Assembly: GCF_000430995.1 (NCBI RefSeq)
Contig: NZ_HF952018.1
Coordinates: forward strand, 359,938-423,937
Reading direction: 5' to 3'
DNA from: Thermobrachium celere DSM 8682
GTDB lineage: Bacteria > Bacillota > Clostridia > Clostridiales > Caloramatoraceae
DNA length: 64,000 nt
Shown here piece by piece: positions 52,255 to 61,385 of this stretch; within the stretch, counting starts at the first letter, position 1; each line of letters begins with the position of its first letter. Under the pieces are notes generated by a model, which was given only the letters and a program-made list of their open reading frames with translations, did no database searches and was not told the origin of the DNA. A program made the translations under genes and the position numbers.

Positions 52255-52677
52255 ATGAAGGCACAATTTAGAGTAAGATATAAAGAAACTGATAGAATGG
52301 GAATTGTATATCATTCCAATTATGTAGTTTGGTTTGATGTTGGGAGAACCGAGCTTTTAAGAAGTCTTGGATTTAACTATAGGCATTTAGAGGAAATAGG
52401 CTTGATGTTACCTGTAATTGAAGTAGAGGTTAAATATAAAAGCCCTGCCTATTATGATGATTTGATCCAGATTGAAACATGCATTTTGGAAGTTTCTAGA
52501 GTAAAGGTAAAGTTTGGATATAGGGTATATAGGGATGAAAAAATTTTAGCAGAAGGCTATACAGTACATGGTTTTACAGATAGCAATTTAAAACCAATTG
52601 CATTAAACAAATTTAATCCTGAGCTATATAATATTTTATTAAATAATGTAGTAAGTAATTGGGAGGATAAGAGATGA
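52255..52677 (+). CDS. acyl-CoA thioesterase, 4HBT/YbgC family
   Basis: 140 residues, hotdog fold. FRVRYKETDRMGIVYHSNYVVWFDVGRTELLR contains the catalytic Asp and Tyr-His region of the 4-hydroxybenzoyl-CoA thioesterase family. ATG 52255 has AAGGGAG seven bases upstream; the frame before it is not coding. It overlaps the AEC transporter gene by 4 bases. Confidence 0.92.
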   Translation: MKAQFRVRYKETDRMGIVYHSNYVVWFDVGRTELLRSLGFNYRHLEEIGLMLPVIEVEVKYKSPAYYDDLIQIETCILEVSRVKVKFGYRVYRDEKILAEGYTVHGFTDSNLKPIALNKFNPELYNILLNNVVSNWEDKR

Positions 52678-53576
52678 ATGTAATTGTGACTCAGGTTATG
52701 GTTCTTTTCTTAATTATGGTTGTTGGATATATATCAAGAAAAAAGGGATTTCTAAATAAGCAAGTAAATAGGAGTTTATCAGAGCTATTGATAAATGTTA
52801 CTCTGCCTTTTATGATTATTTCTTCATTTAACTTTAACTTTTCAAGTGATATGTTAAATATAGGTGTTAGGTTATTTCTTACTTCAATTATTATACATGG
52901 TGTGCTTTTTGTTTTAGGAAGGTTTATTTATAAAAAATTTGAAGAGGATGAGGCTAAGGTTCTTTGGTTTATTACAGTGTTTTCAAACTGTGGATTTATG
53001 GGATATCCAGTTGTTGAGAGTATATATGGTAAAATAGGGATGTTTTACGCAGCATTATTCAACATACCCTTTAATGTACTCATGTGGACAGCAGGAGTAT
53101 TTATATTTTCAGGAAGAGGCGATAAAAACAGCTTAAAAAAGGCTCTTTTAAACCCAGGAATTGTTTCAGTTTTAATTGGGCTTATGATTTTTATTTTTTC
53201 AATAAAACTACCTCTTCCAATAATAAAAACTCTAGAATTAGTAGGTTCAATGACCACTCCTCTTTCAATGATTATAATAGGTTCTACATTAGCTGATGCT
53301 AAAGTGAAATCAATATTTGAAGGACACTCAGTCTATGTTGGTACAGTTGTTAGGTTGATTTTAATTCCACTTGTAGTTCTTTTCATTTTAAAAGGGGTTG
53401 GAGTAAAGGAGTTTTATTTAAGTATACCTGTAATAATTACCTCGATGCCAGCAGCTGCAAATACAGTTATTATGGCAGAAAAGTATGGAGGAAATTCAGA
53501 ATATGCTTCTAAGGTTGTATTTTTATCAACTATAATTTCTGTTATAACCATTCCTTTAATCTTAATGCTTTTATAG
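52674..53576 (+). CDS. AEC-family (auxin efflux carrier-like) transporter
   Basis: 300 residues with about ten helices. Family landmarks: GYISRKKGFLNKQVNRSLSELLINVTLPFMII, FSNCGFMGYPVVESIYG, GSMTTPLSMIIIGSTLA and MPAAANTVIMAEKYGG. Bacterial members move small organic acids or are uncharacterised. Coupled to the thioesterase by ATGA. Its end overlaps the convergent CYTH gene by 6 bases. Confidence 0.92.
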   Translation: MNVIVTQVMVLFLIMVVGYISRKKGFLNKQVNRSLSELLINVTLPFMIISSFNFNFSSDMLNIGVRLFLTSIIIHGVLFVLGRFIYKKFEEDEAKVLWFITVFSNCGFMGYPVVESIYGKIGMFYAALFNIPFNVLMWTAGVFIFSGRGDKNSLKKALLNPGIVSVLIGLMIFIFSIKLPLPIIKTLELVGSMTTPLSMIIIGSTLADAKVKSIFEGHSVYVGTVVRLILIPLVVLFILKGVGVKEFYLSIPVIITSMPAAANTVIMAEKYGGNSEYASKVVFLSTIISVITIPLILMLL

Positions 53577-54095
53577 TATTCCTAAGTCCCTTTTAATTTC
53601 TAAAAGTCCCTTTGAAGTTATGTTTTCTTTTGGTATTTCAAGTAATCCTGTTATTCTTTCTAAAGCCTCAATATTTGGGGCTTCTATTTCTATATAAGGA
53701 TATGGAAATACAGATTTATCCCAAGTGTCAAATTCAATTAATACATCTTCTAAAATATAGCTTTCTCTATATTTATCCTCTCTTTTATAGTCTTTAAATC
53801 CAAGTTCTTTTAAAAATAATAGACATTCATTAAAATCTGAAACCTCAAATTCGTGTTCAATGTTTTGACGAACATTTTGTAATTTAAATATCTTTTTTAT
53901 ACATAGTGTAATTTTTTTTCTATTGTTTATAAGGTCTTCAATAACTCTTATTCGCACATATCCATTTTCTTCCTTGAGGCTAAAGAAATAGTTTTGCTGA
54001 TTTTCCTGCTTTATTTTTTTTGCACCTAGTTTACCTAGTTTTTTCTTTACCATATCAAAATCAATATTTAGTACTTTTACTTCTATCTCCTTCAA
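53571..54095 (-). CDS. CYTH-domain protein (class IV adenylate cyclase / triphosphate tunnel family)
   Basis: 174 residues. N-terminal ExExK motif in KEIEVKV, charged strand set (YVRIRVIEDL, KKITLCIKK, EHEFEVSD, YRESYILEDVLIEFDTWD) and PYIEIEAPN. The family hydrolyses triphosphates or makes cAMP; which applies is unknown. The start is TTG 54095 with GGAGG ten bases upstream. Confidence 0.88.
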   Translation of the reverse strand: MKEIEVKVLNIDFDMVKKKLGKLGAKKIKQENQQNYFFSLKEENGYVRIRVIEDLINNRKKITLCIKKIFKLQNVRQNIEHEFEVSDFNECLLFLKELGFKDYKREDKYRESYILEDVLIEFDTWDKSVFPYPYIEIEAPNIEALERITGLLEIPKENITSKGLLEIKRDLGIL

Positions 54096-54192
54096 TTTTT
54101 TATACCTCCTAAAATGAATATGGAATTTTTTTTAATAATGATGTAAAATAATATTAATATTTTTAATAATTATTTAGTAAGGGTGCAGAGAT

Positions 54193-54684
54193 ATGAAGAA
54201 AAAGATTTATTTTTCATTATTAACAGGATTTATAATTTCATTAACATTATTAATATCGCAAAAGATAGAATTATTTTCAAGTATGAATTTATTGTTTGTT
54301 TTTATAGCAACTTTTATTGTCTCTGTTCCATTAAAAAGATTGGGAGTAAGTTATGGATTTATAAGCTATTTTTTTGCATTAGTTTTGCTCTATTTATTTA
54401 ACTTTGATAAAAAGTATTGGCTAATATATAGTTTTGTTGGCATATATCCTATTATAAACTATTTTATTGAATTTTTTACCTTAACCATAAGCGGTAAAAA
54501 GGTTTTTAAATTCATATGGTTTGATTCAATTATTATTTTAATATATTTGTTATATGGAAATGTATTAAATTTAAATGTTACGAAAAACAGTAAAATTATT
54601 ACAATATTTTTATTTATGTGCATACAAATTTTGTTCTATTTATATGATATAATATTTACTAAGATTGTTAAGTTGGGGAGGTAA
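54193..54684 (+). CDS. polytopic membrane protein of unknown function
   Basis: 163 residues with five or six hydrophobic helices and few charged loops; basic N terminus MKKK. Two helix-turn-helix pairs (FSLLTGFIISLTLLI; LLFVFIATFIVSV; YFFALVLLYLF; LIYSFVGIYPIINYF; FDSIIILIYLLYG; IITIFLFMCIQILFYLY). No recognised family. The ribosome site is weak (GCAGAG). It lies 4 bases before the next gene, which shares a membrane theme. Confidence 0.7.
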   Translation: MKKKIYFSLLTGFIISLTLLISQKIELFSSMNLLFVFIATFIVSVPLKRLGVSYGFISYFFALVLLYLFNFDKKYWLIYSFVGIYPIINYFIEFFTLTISGKKVFKFIWFDSIIILIYLLYGNVLNLNVTKNSKIITIFLFMCIQILFYLYDIIFTKIVKLGR

Positions 54685-54688
54685 ATAT

Positions 54689-55183
54689 ATGGACAAATTT
54701 TATGAACAGCTTTTGGGAACAACAATAAGTAGTACCTATAAGTTACTAAATATATTGATGTATGTTTTAATAATTATTGGGGCTTTATTGTTTGTTTTAG
54801 CAACCCTTACTTTTAATTTTAAGGTGTTTGCATTAGTTTTGCTTGTATTTGCAGGTGCTTATTTAGTTATGATTTTAAGGGACAAGCAATATAGTGAATA
54901 TGAATATATATTTACAAATGGAAATCTTCAAATAGATGTTATATATAATCAAAAAAGAAGAAAAACCCTACTTGATTTAGATGTAAAGGAATTTGAAAGT
55001 TTTGGAAAAGAAGGAGACATAAAAATACCTCAAGGGGCACAAATAGATGTGTATATTCCTTGGGATTACAAAGAAGATAGATATGTATTTTTATATAATG
55101 GAGGTAAAAGGGCAGCTTTTATTTCTCCAAATGAGGAGATGTTGAAATTAATAAATCTATATTTTAGGGGGAAAAGAGTATGA
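54689..55183 (+). CDS. DUF6106-like membrane protein
   Basis: 164 residues. Two N-terminal helices (ILMYVLIIIGALLFVLATL, VFALVLLVFAGAYLVMIL) then a soluble beta-rich domain (YSEYEYIFTNGNLQIDVIYNQKRRK, LDLDVKEFESFG, YVFLYNGGKRAAFISPNEEML) resembling bacterial PH-like domains. I place it near DUF6106 from memory. ATG 54689 with GGGGAGG is the start. Overlaps the GH13 gene by 4 bases. Confidence 0.75.
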   Translation: MDKFYEQLLGTTISSTYKLLNILMYVLIIIGALLFVLATLTFNFKVFALVLLVFAGAYLVMILRDKQYSEYEYIFTNGNLQIDVIYNQKRRKTLLDLDVKEFESFGKEGDIKIPQGAQIDVYIPWDYKEDRYVFLYNGGKRAAFISPNEEMLKLINLYFRGKRV

Positions 55184-56718
55184 AAAGGAGAATATGGTTA
55201 TTTATATTGACATTAATAACCCTTATATTTAGTGTGGGTTGTTTTTTTGACAAAGAGCAAACGATTGCACCAAGAAAGAAACAAGATGGACTTGTTGTGT
55301 ACCAGATATTTGTAAGGTCATTTTATGATTCAGATGGAGATGGTATAGGTGATTTAAATGGAGTTACCAAAAAACTTGATTATATTAAAAGCTTAGGAGT
55401 AAACGCTATATGGTTAAATCCAATTTATCCATCTCCAAGTTATCATGGATATGATGTAACAGATTATAAAGATATAAATAAAGAATTTGGAACAATGCAG
55501 GATTTTGAAAATCTAATAAATAAGGCACATGAAAATGGAATAAAAGTCATTCTTGATTTTGTTCCAAATCATACAAGCAGCAAACATCCTTGGTTTGAGA
55601 AGGCATTAAAAGGTGATAGGAAATATAAGAATTATTATATATGGTCTAATAAGGATACAAATTTAAAGGAGCTGTCAGGAATAGGACAGAAGGCTTGGCA
55701 TACAAAAGATGGACAAAACTATTATTATGCTACCTTCTGGTCTGAAATGCCGGACTTAAACTATGATAATAAAAAGGTTAGAAAGGAAATAAAAGAAATA
55801 GCAAAGTTTTGGTTGGATAAAGGAATTGACGGATTTAGAATAGATGCAGCACTTCATGTTTACGAAGGCAAAAGATATAAGGATACAGTAGCATGGTGGC
55901 AGGAGTTTGCAAACTATGTACGTAGTATAAAAAATGACGTATATATTGTTGGTGAAGTTTGGGATTCAGAAGGTAAGATTGCACCATTCTTTACTGCTTT
56001 TGATTCATGTTTTAACTTCAATTTAGCAGAAAAAATTATAGAAGCAGTTAATACAGGATTTTCAACTAAACTTTCCCCAAGAATTAAAAACTGCTATGAT
56101 ACTTATAAGGCTGAATATAAAGATTATGTTGATGCACCTTTTTTAACAAATCATGATATTGATAGAGTTATGTCTAGATTAGATAGTGTAGAAAAAAATA
56201 AAGCAGCTGCAGTAATATATTTAAGTTTACCAGGAAATCCTTTTATATATTATGGTGAAGAAATTGGTATGAAGGGTTATAAACCAGATGAGGAAATTAG
56301 GGAACCTTTTAAATGGTATAGGGTTTCAGGTGAAGGGCAAACAAAATGGGAAATGATAAAGCATAATGTAGGGGAGTACTCTCCATCGGTAGAGGAACAG
56401 GATAAGGATGAAAATTCACTTTTAAACTTCTATAGAGATTTTATAAAATTTAGATTAAATGATGAAGTAATGAAGCATGGAGACATAGTTCCTTTTGATA
56501 TAAATCCACTTGTTGCATCATTTATAAGAGAATATAATGGAGAAAAGAGACTTATTATAGTCAACATCAGAGAGGAAAATATAACTATAGATAAGGATTT
56601 ATTATCTAAGAATGGTTTTGAAAAGATTATAAAGGGTAAAGCTGAAGATGTAGTAGAAAATGGAATACAGAAGTATCAAATAAAACCATACGAATATATA
56701 ATATTATCCAATAAGTAA
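55180..56718 (+). CDS. GH13 alpha-amylase family lipoprotein
   Basis: 512 residues. Lipoprotein signal with lipobox FSVGC near residue 21, so anchored on the outer face of the membrane. GH13 regions: DFVPNHTS, GFRIDAALH (catalytic Asp), VGEVWD (catalytic Glu) and FLTNHDIDR (Asp). The N-terminal VYQIFVRSFYDSDGDGIGDLNG carries the calcium-binding Asp repeat. Probable alpha-glucan degradation (amylase, cyclomaltodextrinase or neopullulanase-like). Coupled to the membrane protein upstream; followed by two terminators. Confidence 0.94.
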   Translation: MKRRIWLFILTLITLIFSVGCFFDKEQTIAPRKKQDGLVVYQIFVRSFYDSDGDGIGDLNGVTKKLDYIKSLGVNAIWLNPIYPSPSYHGYDVTDYKDINKEFGTMQDFENLINKAHENGIKVILDFVPNHTSSKHPWFEKALKGDRKYKNYYIWSNKDTNLKELSGIGQKAWHTKDGQNYYYATFWSEMPDLNYDNKKVRKEIKEIAKFWLDKGIDGFRIDAALHVYEGKRYKDTVAWWQEFANYVRSIKNDVYIVGEVWDSEGKIAPFFTAFDSCFNFNLAEKIIEAVNTGFSTKLSPRIKNCYDTYKAEYKDYVDAPFLTNHDIDRVMSRLDSVEKNKAAAVIYLSLPGNPFIYYGEEIGMKGYKPDEEIREPFKWYRVSGEGQTKWEMIKHNVGEYSPSVEEQDKDENSLLNFYRDFIKFRLNDEVMKHGDIVPFDINPLVASFIREYNGEKRLIIVNIREENITIDKDLLSKNGFEKIIKGKAEDVVENGIQKYQIKPYEYIILSNK

Positions 56719-56757
56719 AAGTATATGTAAAAACATATAGGTTAGTTTTAGTTTTAA

Positions 56758-56804
56758 AAAGCCCCATGAAAGAATGATATCAAAATTCTTTTATGGGGCT
56801 TTAC
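56758..56804 (+). terminator. terminator of the GH13 unit
   Basis: Stem AAAGCCCCATGAAAGAAT / ATTCTTTTATGGGGCTTT with a 9-nt loop, then TTACT. Confidence 0.85.
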
Positions 56805-56812
56805 TAAATAGA

Positions 56813-56836
56813 AGTAGGCCTAAAAGCCTACTTTTT
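56813..56836 (+). terminator. second tandem terminator
   Basis: Stem AGTAGGC / GCCTACT with a 6-nt loop followed by five T, 8 bp after the first terminator. Confidence 0.8.
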
Positions 56837-56840
56837 AATA

Positions 56841-56869
56841 TTGTATATGCTATTTCTTTATGGCATAAT
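56841..56869 (+). promoter_or_regulatory. promoter of the LCP gene
   Basis: TTGTAT at 56841 and CATAAT at 56864 with a 17-bp spacer. Confidence 0.5.
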
Positions 56870-56902
56870 ATATAAGTACAGCTATGTTCAGAGGAGGTAA
56901 AT

Positions 56903-58204
56903 ATGAAAAGGTTAAAGTATATATTAATTCCATTGGTGATCATAATTAGTTTAGCGTTAGGGGTATTCTACTACATTAATGACACCATACATGTTCCAAC
57001 TCCAAAGGATTTTTTTAGTTCAGAAGAAGAAAGACAGCAGATTAATTTTCAGGAAGAGCAGGGGTTTATTAATATATTATTGATTGGAATAGATGCAAGA
57101 GCAGAAGGAGAACCAGCAAGAACAGATTCCATAATACTTGCAACAATTGATACGAACAATAAAATAATAAAGCTTACATCCTTTATGAGGGATATGTATG
57201 TTCCAATACCAGGTTATAAACCTCATAAGATAAATACAGCATTTTTCTTAGGAGGTCCAGAACTTTTATTAAAGACATTAAATCAGGACTTTCAGGTAAA
57301 TGTTCAATATTATATTTCAATTGATTTTAATGCTTTTCAAGATGTAATAGATGCACTTGGTGGGATTGAAGTTGAAGTTAAAGATTATGAAGTAGACGAG
57401 ATAAATAAGTATATAAAAGAGGTTAATGGAAAGAATTCAACATTACTAACAGCACCAGGATATCAAAAACTAAATGGCCAACAGGCTCTATCCTATTGTA
57501 GAATTAGAAAAGTTGGTAATGGTGATTATGAAAGAACTGAAAGGCAAAGAAGGGTTTTAGGATTATTAATAGATAAAGTAAGAGGAGTAAGCTTTTTTAA
57601 ACTTCCTGAGCTAGCAAAAGCAGTGCTTCCATACATTAAAACAAATATACCAACTACTAAGCTTATGAATATTGCATATACTGCATATAAGTTTGGAAAT
57701 ACCCCAGTTGAAACAGCAAGGGTTCCATTTGATAATACCTTTGAAGAAACATATGTAAATGGAATGAGTGTGTTGCTTCCTGATTTTCAAAAGAATGTTG
57801 TAATGCTTGAAAAGTTTTTATATTCATCATCAGGATCATCATCAAATGCACCAATTTATATGGTTAATGATTATCATTCTAAAGACAAGCCTATTGATAA
57901 AAGAGGCAAAAAAGCTCCAGTTATAAAGCTAGAGATACCTAAGGAAGAAAAGAAGAAAATCGACAAAGAAGAAAATAAATATAAAGAGAAGGATAGTAAA
58001 TCTCAAAATACCAATGAGTCAACTAATACAACAAATGATGATGGATCAAATAATGGAGAAGTAAAACAGAATGAAGGACAAGAAAATCCAAACCAAAATC
58101 CCAATAATCAAGGTAATAATGTAAATACTGGTACAATTGAAAATACTAATAGTAATAGCAGTTCTAGTAATGAAAGTAATGGAGGAGAAGTTAAAAATAA
58201 TTAA
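56903..58204 (+). CDS. LytR-CpsA-Psr (LCP) family cell-wall ligase
   Basis: 433 residues. One N-terminal membrane helix (YILIPLVIIISLALGVFYYI), then an extracellular LCP domain: LLIGIDARA, RTDSIILATID, TSFMRDMYVPIPG with the conserved arginine, KINTAF, and CRIRKVGNGDYERTERQRRVL. LCP enzymes move undecaprenyl-linked glycopolymers onto peptidoglycan. Beyond ~320 the protein ends in a Lys-rich then Asn/Ser/Gln-rich disordered tail. GAGGAGG ribosome site. Flanked by terminators, so monocistronic. Confidence 0.95.
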   Translation: MKRLKYILIPLVIIISLALGVFYYINDTIHVPTPKDFFSSEEERQQINFQEEQGFINILLIGIDARAEGEPARTDSIILATIDTNNKIIKLTSFMRDMYVPIPGYKPHKINTAFFLGGPELLLKTLNQDFQVNVQYYISIDFNAFQDVIDALGGIEVEVKDYEVDEINKYIKEVNGKNSTLLTAPGYQKLNGQQALSYCRIRKVGNGDYERTERQRRVLGLLIDKVRGVSFFKLPELAKAVLPYIKTNIPTTKLMNIAYTAYKFGNTPVETARVPFDNTFEETYVNGMSVLLPDFQKNVVMLEKFLYSSSGSSSNAPIYMVNDYHSKDKPIDKRGKKAPVIKLEIPKEEKKKIDKEENKYKEKDSKSQNTNESTNTTNDDGSNNGEVKQNEGQENPNQNPNNQGNNVNTGTIENTNSNSSSSNESNGGEVKNN

Positions 58205-58231
58205 AAATGCCCAGAATATCTGGGCATTTTA
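58203..58231. terminator. bidirectional terminator
   Basis: Stem AAAATGCCCAGA / TCTGGGCATTTT with loop ATA, between the convergent LCP and repeat-protein genes. Confidence 0.9.
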
Positions 58232-58234
58232 TCT

Positions 58235-59104
58235 TTATACAGATAATTTATTAGCTTTAACTTTGTAATTGCCGTTTGGTACATCTGTGAATAGATACAT
58301 ACCTTGAGCGTTTGTTCTTGTAAATTTGATAGGTGTAAGTTTTCCATCAGATTCAACTCTATATAAAGTTACAACCGCATTGGCAACAGGTTGGTTATTG
58401 TCATCTTTAATATATCCAGAAATAGTACCCTTTGCAGCGTTTGGATCAACGCTTAGAGTAATTACAAGTTTACCAATCATTCTATTTCTATCTATTAGTA
58501 TTGTAGAAGTATCTGAAACATATCCAAATTTACTTGTTCTAACTCTATAGGTTCCTTGATCAACATCCATGAACAAGAATTGTCCTGTTTGGTTAGTAAA
58601 GGTTGTTCCTATAAGTGTTTCTGTTTGGTCAGGATTTACTTTAAATAGCTGAACGGTTGCATCTTGTATAGGTTCATTTGTTGTTGTAAATACATCACCA
58701 GCTATAATAGAAAGATTTGCTTTAGGGTCTGAGGCAAGTGTAATGTCAATTTGAATTTGTTGTTTTGGTTGTAGTGCAAAGAGTTGAAGTGGAGAGAATA
58801 TAAATCCTGGAGCAATTGATGAAATATAATATTGTGTTCCTGGTGGGAAAGGTGAGAAGGTGTAGTTACCTTGTGCGTCTGAAAATGTGTGGGCAATAGG
58901 GTTACCTTGAGCATCAAATATTTTAATTACAGCACCAGGTATAGGATTACCATTTTCATCCTTAATAGTACCTATGATTGTACCGCAATTAGTACGAGGG
59001 TTTGGTTGTAAATCAAGGTCTATTCTAATTTCTTGTCCTATGCCTGTAAGTTCTTTAGCAACAGATTGTCCTAAAACATAAAGATCACAAGTCTGAATTG
59101 TCAT
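58235..59104 (-). CDS. protein with three carboxypeptidase-regulatory-like beta-sandwich repeats
   Basis: 289 residues. A short N-terminal piece (MTIQTCDLYVLGQSVAKELTG) is followed by three ~80-residue units beginning GTIIGTIKDENGNPIPGAVI, SIIAGDVFTTTNEPIQDATV and GTISGYIKDDNNQPVANAVV, each with a GTT/DAQG-Y-F and PxGxY core. No signal peptide, sortase motif or anchor. Such cytoplasm-made repeat proteins could be spore-coat or other assembled surface components, which is inference. Relative of the frameshifted gene at 59598. ATG has GGGGGG upstream. Confidence 0.85.
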   Translation of the reverse strand: MTIQTCDLYVLGQSVAKELTGIGQEIRIDLDLQPNPRTNCGTIIGTIKDENGNPIPGAVIKIFDAQGNPIAHTFSDAQGNYTFSPFPPGTQYYISSIAPGFIFSPLQLFALQPKQQIQIDITLASDPKANLSIIAGDVFTTTNEPIQDATVQLFKVNPDQTETLIGTTFTNQTGQFLFMDVDQGTYRVRTSKFGYVSDTSTILIDRNRMIGKLVITLSVDPNAAKGTISGYIKDDNNQPVANAVVTLYRVESDGKLTPIKFTRTNAQGMYLFTDVPNGNYKVKANKLSV

Positions 59105-59115
59105 TAATATCCCCC

Positions 59116-59508
59116 CTAAATAGTAGTGTATATTAATGTTATGGATGCATTACTACAGCCATTTTCAATTTTTGCTGTAGCAGGTAGATTATATTTAAGC
59201 AATATTCCACATGTAAGATTAATTTGTAGAGTTGGTTGTTCTTTAGTTATGACAAATATTATATATGATAATCCAAAGTTTAACTTAATTTCACAGATAG
59301 GATTATCATCAAAAGTTGAAGAAACAATTATATCTTTTATAATAATATTTTGATTATTAGGCTTTATTATTACGGTTTCTTCTTTTGATATGTTTTTAGT
59401 TACAATTTCACAAGTAGAAAAAGAATTGTTTAAGTTTTCGAGTTTGTTGTATATTAAATTAAATTTTTCTTCAAAATATAACAAGATTTTTCTAATATCA
59501 ATTGGCAT
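59116..59508 (-). CDS. protein of unknown function in the repeat-protein cluster
   Basis: 130 residues. N-terminal amphipathic helix (RKILLYFEEKFNLIYNKLENLN) then a beta-rich region (IIIKDIIVSST, CEIKLNFGLSYIIFVITKE, TLQINLTCGILLKYNLPATAKI, NASITLIYTTI) that looks like a small beta-sandwich domain. Three cysteines. It precedes the repeat-protein gene by 11 bases and is cotranscribed. AAAAGGAG ribosome site. Not recognised. Confidence 0.65.
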   Translation of the reverse strand: MPIDIRKILLYFEEKFNLIYNKLENLNNSFSTCEIVTKNISKEETVIIKPNNQNIIIKDIIVSSTFDDNPICEIKLNFGLSYIIFVITKEQPTLQINLTCGILLKYNLPATAKIENGCSNASITLIYTTI

Positions 59509-59536
59509 ATATAAGACTCCTTTTCCTTTCCTGTAT

Positions 59537-59565
59537 TATAATATGACAAAAAAATGAAAGTTGTG
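59537..59565 (-). promoter_or_regulatory. possible sigma-K-type promoter of the repeat-protein unit
   Basis: Minus strand CACA (59565-59562), 16 bp, then CATATTATA (59545-59537), fitting the late mother-cell pattern. Such matches are frequent in A+T-rich DNA. Confidence 0.3.
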
Positions 59566-59597
59566 AATAATATGTAGTAGGGAGGAGTGGTGGTTTT

Positions 59598-60367
59598 ATG
59601 GATAGTGAGATTAGAATTGATGGGAGGTTAGAAAAAGAAAAAATTCTTTAAAAATAATAGAAGGAAAAGTTATAAATATTAGTGGACAAGGTATATGTGG
59701 AGCGTGTGTAAAGGCACTGGATGTGTTTTCTAATCCTATAGCACATACAATAACTGATGTAAATGGTAATTATAAGATTATGATATTTGATTCAAGATCG
59801 TGTTTTAAGGTATTTGCAACATCTGAAGGATATAATACATCAGAATTTCAAAATGTTTTCATTTCAGATGGACAGAAAATATATCTTACATTTACATTAA
59901 ATAAATTATTAGACAAAATGTCATATGTTGTTGGACGGGTAATGTTTCAAGACAAACCTGTAGATATGTGTGTAGTTGAAATATATTCCTTTTATTACGG
60001 AATATTTACTTTATGTGAAAGAACAGTTACTGATAAGAATGGATTATTTTTTATTGATGGAATTTTAAGTGGAGTTTACATTATAAAATTAGAAAATAAT
60101 ATGTTTTACTATAAAAATAAAATATGTTTAAGATCAGGATTAAATAGTATTAATATAATTCCTTATATTAAGCCTTATATGATGTATGGTACAATAAGTG
60201 GAGTTATTGTAGATTGCGAGGGAAAAAGAGTAAAAGATGCATTGGTTGTGCTACAAAGGAAAGATGGAAAATTGGTGAAGTTTACAAGAACTAACTCTCA
60301 GGGTGAATATTTATTTTATAATGTAGAAAGAGGAGAATATTCTATAATTGCTTGTGCAAAAAATTAG
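59598..60367 (+). pseudogene. frameshifted carboxypeptidase-regulatory-like repeat protein
   Basis: ATG 59598 opens MDSEIRIDGRLEKEK and stops at 59649. A shift of one base back within the A-run at 59638-59643 joins it to the frame that continues IIEGKVINISGQGICGACVK, then FSNPIAHTITDVNGNYK and on to 60367. The joined product (about 257 residues) has three repeat units, the last (GTISGVIVDCEGKRVKDALV, FTRTNSQGEYLFYNV) matching the 58235 protein closely. The long frame has no start of its own before GTG 59723, which lies inside the first unit. It may be a disrupted gene, a slippage site or a sequencing error. Confidence 0.75.
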
Positions 60368-60400
60368 TATTCTTAAACAACTTTGTTGAAACATATTATA

Positions 60401-60431
60401 AAAATAGTAGACCGGTTAGGTCTACTATTTT
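60401..60431. terminator. bidirectional terminator
   Basis: 13-bp stem AAAATAGTAGACC / GGTCTACTATTTT with loop GGTTA, ending at the fba stop codon. Confidence 0.88.
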
Positions 60432-61359
60432 ATAGTCTATTTGCTGAACCTAATACATGTTCAATCTTATATTCAACAACCTTTTGTATAGCATCTCTTC
60501 CTGCTCCAAGATACTTTCTTGGGTCAAATTCAGCAGGATTTTCAGCAAATACCTTTCTTATTGCTGCTGTCATTGCAAGTCTTAAGTCAGTATCCATATT
60601 TATTTTACATACAGCCATTGAAGCTGCCTTTCTTAGCATTTCAACTGGAATTCCCTTAGCATTAGCTATATTTCCGCCATACTTGTTGCACATTTCAACA
60701 GTTTCTGGATCAACTGCTGAAGCACCATGTAAAACTATTGGGAAGTTTGGAAGTTTTCTTTGTATTTCTTCAAGTATATCAAATCTTAGTTGTGGCTCAT
60801 AGTCTGGTGGGAATTTAAAAGCACCGTGTGATGTACCAATTGCAATTGCTAATGAGTCACAACCAGTTCTTTCAACGAATTCAACAGCTTGATCTGGATC
60901 AGTGTAAACGTGTTCAGCTGCAACAACGTCATCCTCAACTCCAGCAAGTACACCAAGCTCAGCTTCAACAACAACACCATGTGCATGAGCGTATTCTACA
61001 ACTTCTTTTGTTCTTCTAACGTTTTCTTCAAAATCATAGTGTGATCCGTCAAACATTACTGAAGTAAATCCACTTGCTATTGCAAGCTTAACAGCTTCTA
61101 AATCTGGACCATGGTCTAGGTGAAGTGCTATATCAATTCCAGTCTCTTCAGCAGCAGCTTCAACCATAGCTCTTAGATACTTTGGTCCTGCATATTTTAA
61201 TGCACTAGTTGAACATTGTAATATTACAGGTGAGTTTTTAGCCTTTGCACCTCTTACAACACCTTGAAGAATTTCTAAGTTGTTAATGTTGAAAGCACCA
61301 ATTGCATATCCGCCTTCATAGGCCTTTTTAAACATTTCCTTAGTTGTAACAAGTGGCAT
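60430..61359 (-). CDS. fba: class II fructose-bisphosphate aldolase
   Basis: 309 residues. Zinc ligands and active-site blocks are complete: HLDHGPDLEAV, SVMFDGSHYDFEENV, VEAELGVLAG, IAIGTSHGAFKF, LHGASAV and KINMDTDLR. It cleaves fructose 1,6-bisphosphate in glycolysis. The codon choice is more biased than neighbouring genes, consistent with high expression. GGAGG ribosome site. The promoter carries a CggR-like operator, and the gene is monocistronic. Confidence 0.97.
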   Translation of the reverse strand: MPLVTTKEMFKKAYEGGYAIGAFNINNLEILQGVVRGAKAKNSPVILQCSTSALKYAGPKYLRAMVEAAAEETGIDIALHLDHGPDLEAVKLAIASGFTSVMFDGSHYDFEENVRRTKEVVEYAHAHGVVVEAELGVLAGVEDDVVAAEHVYTDPDQAVEFVERTGCDSLAIAIGTSHGAFKFPPDYEPQLRFDILEEIQRKLPNFPIVLHGASAVDPETVEMCNKYGGNIANAKGIPVEMLRKAASMAVCKINMDTDLRLAMTAAIRKVFAENPAEFDPRKYLGAGRDAIQKVVEYKIEHVLGSANRL

Positions 61360-61385
61360 GATGAATCCTCCTTTATATGTATTAT

